From contig DATMKU010000335.1 of NCBI GenBank assembly GCA_035570935.1, forward strand, positions 1 through 10,145: a stretch of 10,145 bases of DNA, read 5' to 3'. This document shows, one piece after another, positions 6,844 through 10,145 of the stretch (within the stretch, counting starts at the first letter, position 1; each line of letters begins with the position of its first letter). A program made the position numbers and the translations under genes. Source of the DNA: AP-15 sp035570935 (lineage in GTDB: Bacteria; Pseudomonadota; Alphaproteobacteria; ATCC43930; CGMCC-115725). Below the pieces are notes generated by a model that ran no database searches, was not told the DNA's origin, and was given only the letters and a program-made list of their open reading frames with translations.

Positions 6844-6848
6844 GGAGG
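6844..6848 (+). promoter_or_regulatory. Shine-Dalgarno deciding the monooxygenase start
   Basis: GGAGG (within GAGGGAGG, 6841-6848) lies 6 nt before ATG 6855. This favours that ATG over the in-frame GTG at 6828, which would put the ribosome site inside the coding region. Confidence 0.8.
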
Positions 6849-6854
6849 ATCGCA

Positions 6855-8054
6855 ATGCCCGAGGCAAAGACAGGACGGCACGCGGCGCCACGATATAACG
6901 AGCTCTTGGCGCGGGCCGAGGCGCTGGTTCCGGTGCTGCGCGAGCGCGCTCCACGGGCCGAGGAACTGCGCCGTCTGCCCGACGAGACGATCGCCGATCT
7001 GCACGCGAGCGGGCTCTTCCGGATGCTCCAGCCGGCCCGGGTCGGCGGCAGCGAACTGCCGTATCGCAGCTTGTTCGAGCTGACCGCGGTGATCGGCCAG
7101 GGCTGCGGCTCGACCGCCTGGGTGCTGGCAAACCTCGCCGCCCATCATTGGCTCCTCGGCATGTGGCATCCCGAGGCGCAGGAAGAAATTTGGGGCGAAT
7201 CGGCCGACAGCCTAATCAGCTCGGCGCTGATTTTTGCGCGCGGCCGCGCCCGGCGCGTCCCCGGCGGTTACCGCCTGAGCGGGCGCTGGCCGTTTTCGAG
7301 CGGGATCGATCCGTCGACCTGGAACATGTTCGGCGCGATCGTCAGCGACGAGGAGACCGGGCAAACCGAGCCGCGCATGTTTCTGGTGCCGGCGAGCGAC
7401 TACAAGATCATCGACACTTGGCAAGTCATCGGCCTCGCCGGCACCGGCAGCAAGGATGTCGAGACCGCCGACGTCTTTGTTCCGGCCTATCGCACGCTCG
7501 CCACCGAGCGGATCAAGGGCGGCCCCAACCGGGGCAGCGAATTGAACCCTGGGACGCTCTACAAACTCCCGGCGGTCAGCCTGTTCGGCTTTGCCATCGC
7601 CGGCGTTTCGCTCGGCATCGCGCGTGGTGCCATCAAGCATTTCGCCGAAACGACGCGCACCCGGTTGGGCGCCTATACCGGGCGCAACATCGCCGATTTC
7701 ACCAATATCCAGGTGCATCTCGCCGAGGCCGCGGCGTTGGCCGACGCCGCCGAGGCGATCGTATTGCGCGATTGCGACGAGGCGACGCGGATCACCGAAG
7801 CCGGCATCGTGCCGAGCCTCGAGGAGCGGGCGCGCTACCGCCGCGACGGCGCCTTTGCCGCCACACTCTGTACCAGGGCGGTCGATCTCTTGTTCACCGC
7901 GACCGGCGGCGGCGCGATTTATGCGCGAAACCCGATACAGCGCGCCTTCCGCGATGTCCACGCCGCGAACGCCCATTACATGCTGGGCTGGGATGTCAAC
8001 GGCGCCGTGTACGGACGAGTGGCGCTCGGCCTGCCGCCCGACTCGCCGTTGTGA
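6855..8054 (+). CDS. Flavin-dependent monooxygenase, oxygenase component (acyl-CoA dehydrogenase fold; HsaA/HpaH-like)
   Basis: The 399-residue product belongs to the two-component group D flavin monooxygenases, which use reduced flavin from a partner reductase to hydroxylate aromatic or related substrates. Features: N-terminal helical segment with RRLPDETIADLHASGLFRMLQP (39-60) and RVGGSELPY; GCGSTAWVLANLAAHHWL (83-100); beta-domain strand GYRLSGRWPFSSGID (138-152), the GxW-F-SG flavin-site pattern of the family; GLAGTGSKDV (193-202); and the C-terminal GGGAIYARNPIQRAFRDVHAANAHY (351-375), matching the GG...PIQR..RD.HA block of HsaA- and HpaH-type oxygenases. A true acyl-CoA dehydrogenase is less likely, because the adjacent gene encodes a flavin reductase and the DVHA-type C-terminal block is that of the monooxygenases. 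The start at ATG 6855 is set by its Shine-Dalgarno. The reductase gene follows after 21 bp, so they form one transcript. The substrate is unknown; uptake by the divergent liv-type importer is plausible. Confidence 0.88.
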   Translation: MPEAKTGRHAAPRYNELLARAEALVPVLRERAPRAEELRRLPDETIADLHASGLFRMLQPARVGGSELPYRSLFELTAVIGQGCGSTAWVLANLAAHHWLLGMWHPEAQEEIWGESADSLISSALIFARGRARRVPGGYRLSGRWPFSSGIDPSTWNMFGAIVSDEETGQTEPRMFLVPASDYKIIDTWQVIGLAGTGSKDVETADVFVPAYRTLATERIKGGPNRGSELNPGTLYKLPAVSLFGFAIAGVSLGIARGAIKHFAETTRTRLGAYTGRNIADFTNIQVHLAEAAALADAAEAIVLRDCDEATRITEAGIVPSLEERARYRRDGAFAATLCTRAVDLLFTATGGGAIYARNPIQRAFRDVHAANAHYMLGWDVNGAVYGRVALGLPPDSPL

Positions 8055-8063
8055 TGCAAGAGT

Positions 8064-8069
8064 GAGGGG
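8064..8069 (+). promoter_or_regulatory. Shine-Dalgarno supporting the GTG start of the flavin reductase
   Basis: GAGGGG lies 6 nt before GTG 8076, in the 21-bp gap after the monooxygenase stop. It supports a GTG start rather than the internal ATG at codon 18 of this frame. Confidence 0.7.
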
Positions 8070-8075
8070 TCGACC

Positions 8076-8663
8076 GTGCCCAATAACAAGCCGCAATCCG
8101 CAACCGCAGCACCCATCCCTGCGGGAATGGAGCATCCCGGCAGCCACGCGGCACCGGTGCACAGCACCTCGGCCGAGGGCTTCAACGCCCGCGAGCTGCG
8201 CAACGCGCTCGGCGCCTTCGCCACCGGCGTCACGATCATCACGACGCGCAGCCGCGACGGCAAACCGCACGGGATCACCGTCAACTCGTTCAGCTCGGTG
8301 TCGCTGAACCCGCCGCTCGTGCTGTGGAGCAGCTCGCTCTACGCCCAAAGCCTGCCGGCCTTTCAAGAGGCGTCGCATTTCGTCGTCAATATTCTGGCGT
8401 TTGACCAGGTCCCGCTGTCGAACAAATTTGCCACGCAGAACGACGACAAATTCGTCGACGTCGATCACATCGTCCCCGAAAGCGGCGCGCCGGTCTTGAT
8501 CGGCGCCGCGGCGCATTTCGAATGCCGCAACGAGTTTCGCCATTACGGCGGCGACCACATCATTTTTATCGGCCATGTCGAGCGCTTCGCCTATACTGAC
8601 CGTCCGACATTGCTGTTTTGCCGCGGCAAATACATGCGCGGCGAGCCGATGCTCCCGCCGTGA
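8076..8663 (+). CDS. Flavin reductase (FMN-binding split-barrel domain), partner of the upstream monooxygenase
   Basis: The 195-residue protein is a HpaC/HsaB-type NAD(P)H:flavin oxidoreductase that would supply FMNH2 or FADH2 to the upstream oxygenase. Recognisable family blocks in order: LRNALGAFATGVTIITT (41-57), GKPHGITVNSFSSVSLNPPLVLWSSS (62-87, the flavin-phosphate-binding stretch), FVVNILAFDQ (102-111), the LSNKFATQNDDKF segment, and GGDHIIFIGHVER (158-170) near the flavin/NADH site, ending PTLLFCRGKYMRG. The first 35 or so residues (PNNKPQSATAAPIPAG..., rich in Pro, Ala, Ser) precede the domain and are longer than in typical reductases of about 160-170 residues; they look unstructured. 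The gene starts with GTG 21 bp after the oxygenase stop. Alternative: a flavin reductase-like oxygenase or a reductase serving a different enzyme, but the pairing makes the assigned role likely. Confidence 0.9.
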   Translation: MPNNKPQSATAAPIPAGMEHPGSHAAPVHSTSAEGFNARELRNALGAFATGVTIITTRSRDGKPHGITVNSFSSVSLNPPLVLWSSSLYAQSLPAFQEASHFVVNILAFDQVPLSNKFATQNDDKFVDVDHIVPESGAPVLIGAAAHFECRNEFRHYGGDHIIFIGHVERFAYTDRPTLLFCRGKYMRGEPMLPP

Positions 8664-8704
8664 TCCGCCGCGAGAGCAGTTGCTGATCTGATCGAACGAT
8701 TACT

Positions 8705-8836
8705 TCCGGAATTGTCATCAAGCGAAGCGAAGCAATTCCGGGCCGTCGAGCGATCGTCCTTTCGAGATTGCTTCGTCGCAGAGCCTGTCCTCGGACCGGC
8801 GCCGCCGGACCCGTGCCCTCCTCGCGATGACAGCGT
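8705..8836. repeat. Palindromic intergenic repeat ('GTCATC...GCAATTCC / GATTGCTTCG...CGATGACAGC')
   Basis: The left part has CCGGAATTG (8706-8714) facing CAATTCCGG (8733-8741), a perfect 9-bp inverted pair around AGCGAAGCGAAG. The right part holds GAGATTGCTTCGTCGCAGAG (8764-8783) and ends CCTCCTCGCGATGACAGC (8817-8834), which mirrors the left GTCATC...GCGAAGC sequence. This is the same broad class as the 1507-1612 remnant but better preserved. It fills the middle of the 319-bp gap 8664-8982 between the reductase and the MmgE/PrpD gene. Apart from the Shine-Dalgarno near 8969-8974, I see nothing else in that gap, neither a gene nor a clear promoter. Confidence 0.65.
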
Positions 8837-8982
8837 GGCAACCGGGTCGAAATCTCCCCAAGGCGAAGACCTGCCAGCCGCCTGGCGTATTCGATCGGAC
8901 GGCCGAGCGAATTCGGTGACCGCGCAATTGCCGTGAAATAGCGTTAAATAGTGCGACAGGGCATCTTCGGGAGGCAGCAATC

Positions 8983-10145
8983 ATGGCGCACGAAACGGTT
9001 CGCTTGGCGCGGTATGCCGCAGCCCTCCGCTACCAGGATCTGCCGGCGGAAATCGTCGAGCGGGCCAAGGAATGCATCGCCGATACGGTCGCGGCGATTA
9101 TCTGCGGCGCCGCCCTGCCGTGGAGCCGCATCGTCATCGGCTATGCCGAGCGCACCGGGCCCGGCGGCAAAAGCCGCATCCTCGGCACAAACCGCCCGGC
9201 GGTGACAGCACCCGCTGCGGCACTCGCCAACGGCGCCCTCGCCCATGCCTTTGAGCTCGACAGCCTGACCCGGCCCGGCGCCGGCGTCCATCCGGGCGCC
9301 ACCCTGCTCCCGCCGGCTCTCGCATTGGCACAGCAGCAGGGGCTCGGCGGCAAGGCCTTGATCGCCGCCTTTGTCGCCGGCTGCGAGGTCATGGTGCGGA
9401 TCGGCCGCGCCACCGGCCACACCAACGAACAGCGCGGCTTTCACGCGCCGGGCAACACCGGGCCGTTCGGCGGTGCGATCGCCGGTGGGCATCTGCTGGG
9501 TCTCGACGCCGAGGCCATGGCGAACGCACTCGGCATCGCCGGCTCGCTTGCGTGCGGATTGCTCGAATTCGCCCGCGCCGGCCGGGGCGGCATGGTCAAG
9601 CGGTTGCATCTGGGCCGCGCGTCCGAGGGCGGCGTCTTGGCCGCGAGCCTCGCGCATGACGGCTTCACCGCCCCCGACACGGTGCTCGAAGGGCCATTCG
9701 GGTTTCTCGCCGTGTTCTGTCGCGAATGGGATTTGTCGCAGCTGACCCACGGCCTCGGCGAGCATTGGGCGACGACGAGCATCGCGCTGAAGCGCTACCC
9801 CTGCCATATCAACGCCCACGCCGCGGTCAAGGCGTTGTCGCAATTACAGGCCGAGCACGGCTTTACCGCAGCCGAGGTCGAGGCGGTCGCGATATCGGGC
9901 AGCGAGCGCATGGCTACATTGCACAACATCCCCGAACCCGCCGATCTGATGATGGCGCAGTACAGCGTGCCGTTTTGCGCGGCGCTGGCGCTTTACCGGG
10001 ACCCCCGCAACCCCGAATCCTTTGCCGACGGCGCGCTCGACGACCCCGACATCCGTGCGCTCACTCGCAGGGTCATGGTGCAAGCAGCATCGCACGGCGC
10101 CGGGCCGACGACGGTCGCCGTCAACCTCAAGGGCGGCCGGCGGTT
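8983..10145 (+). CDS. MmgE/PrpD family protein (2-methylcitrate dehydratase / cis-aconitate decarboxylase-like), 3' truncated
   Basis: The frame is open from ATG 8983 (GGGAGG at 8969-8974, 8-nt spacing) to the window end: 387 codons of a family that usually runs 440-480. Blocks in order: ERAKECIADTVAAIICGA (26-43), the helical-domain active-site segment LAHAFELDSLTRPGAGVHPGATLLPPAL (86-112), GHTNEQRGFHAPGNTGPFGGAIAG (145-168), MVKRLHLGRASEGGVLAASLAHDGF (204-228), LKRYPCHINAHAAVKAL (269-285), and MMAQYSVPFCAALAL (323-337). Family members dehydrate or decarboxylate tricarboxylic or dicarboxylic acids in the cytosol. From memory of cis-aconitate decarboxylase, its active-site D93, H103, H159, K207 and K272 appear to correspond to D93, H103, H154, K206 and K270 here. 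The second Asp of the common DD motif is S94, so the exact substrate may differ. It is separated from the monooxygenase pair by 319 bp, so it may have its own promoter. Confidence 0.9.
   Translation, partial: MAHETVRLARYAAALRYQDLPAEIVERAKECIADTVAAIICGAALPWSRIVIGYAERTGPGGKSRILGTNRPAVTAPAAALANGALAHAFELDSLTRPGAGVHPGATLLPPALALAQQQGLGGKALIAAFVAGCEVMVRIGRATGHTNEQRGFHAPGNTGPFGGAIAGGHLLGLDAEAMANALGIAGSLACGLLEFARAGRGGMVKRLHLGRASEGGVLAASLAHDGFTAPDTVLEGPFGFLAVFCREWDLSQLTHGLGEHWATTSIALKRYPCHINAHAAVKALSQLQAEHGFTAAEVEAVAISGSERMATLHNIPEPADLMMAQYSVPFCAALALYRDPRNPESFADGALDDPDIRALTRRVMVQAASHGAGPTTVAVNLKGGRR

Larger units (their letters stand above)
6548..6854. promoter_or_regulatory. Divergent intergenic control region between livK and the monooxygenase gene
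   Basis: This 307-bp stretch separates livK (minus) from the monooxygenase (plus) and must contain both promoters. It holds the livK Shine-Dalgarno (6554-6558), a tandem 16-bp direct repeat (6752-6783) and the monooxygenase Shine-Dalgarno (6844-6848). I found no convincing -35/-10 pair with proper spacing on either strand, and no long palindromic operator. No coding sequence is seen in it. Confidence 0.6.

Noticed and set aside
6828..6854. GTG 6828 as start of the monooxygenase
   Set aside because: The strong GGAGG lies downstream of it and is correctly spaced to ATG 6855.
5097..7169. 690-codon open frame on the minus strand
   Set aside because: It runs across livK in another frame, the divergent control region and the start of the monooxygenase. 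Its composition is Arg/Gly/Pro-rich, typical of shadow frames in GC-rich DNA.
7212..8576. 454-codon open frame antisense to the monooxygenase and reductase
   Set aside because: Both plus-strand genes have clear family motifs; this frame is the low-information reverse complement.

Overview
The window is GC-rich, with strong third-position G/C bias. It looks like a chromosomal piece of an alphaproteobacterium (Rhodospirillales or Bradyrhizobium-like). The basis is codon use, the style of the liv-type ABC genes, and several dispersed palindromic intergenic repeats of kinds common in that class. I cannot name the genus from sequence alone.

Layout, left to right. (1) The C-terminal 149 codons of an amidohydrolase (+ strand, cut by the window edge) end at 450. 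(2) A convergent gap follows, holding a palindromic repeat. (3) A long minus-strand block, read right to left, encodes a complete branched-chain-amino-acid-type (LivHMGF/K) ABC importer: substrate-binding protein (5303-6547), permease LivH (4165-5094), a fused LivM-LivG permease/ATPase (2124-4163), a small cupin protein inserted in the operon (1638-2054), and ATPase LivF (729-1445). (4) A divergent control region (6548-6854) carries two near-identical 16-bp tandem repeats. (5) On the plus strand comes a two-gene unit for a two-component flavin-dependent monooxygenase: the acyl-CoA-dehydrogenase-fold oxygenase (6855-8054) and its flavin reductase (8076-8663). (6) After a gap of about 320 bp with another palindromic repeat comes an MmgE/PrpD-family gene (8983 to the window end, truncated).

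Taken together this reads as a catabolic island. A periplasmic-binding-protein importer brings in a small organic acid, amide or amino-acid-like substrate, and divergently expressed enzymes (hydroxylase plus reductase, MmgE/PrpD-type lyase, possibly amidohydrolase and cupin) would process it. The substrate cannot be read from the sequence.

Points worth most attention: the cupin gene appears to start at ATA, with an ideal Shine-Dalgarno sequence but no ATG, GTG or TTG at the family's expected N-terminus; the cupin sits inside the liv operon; LivM and LivG are fused; and a tandem 16-bp repeat lies in the divergent promoter region. I found no RNA gene, CRISPR array, intact insertion sequence or clear intrinsic terminator.
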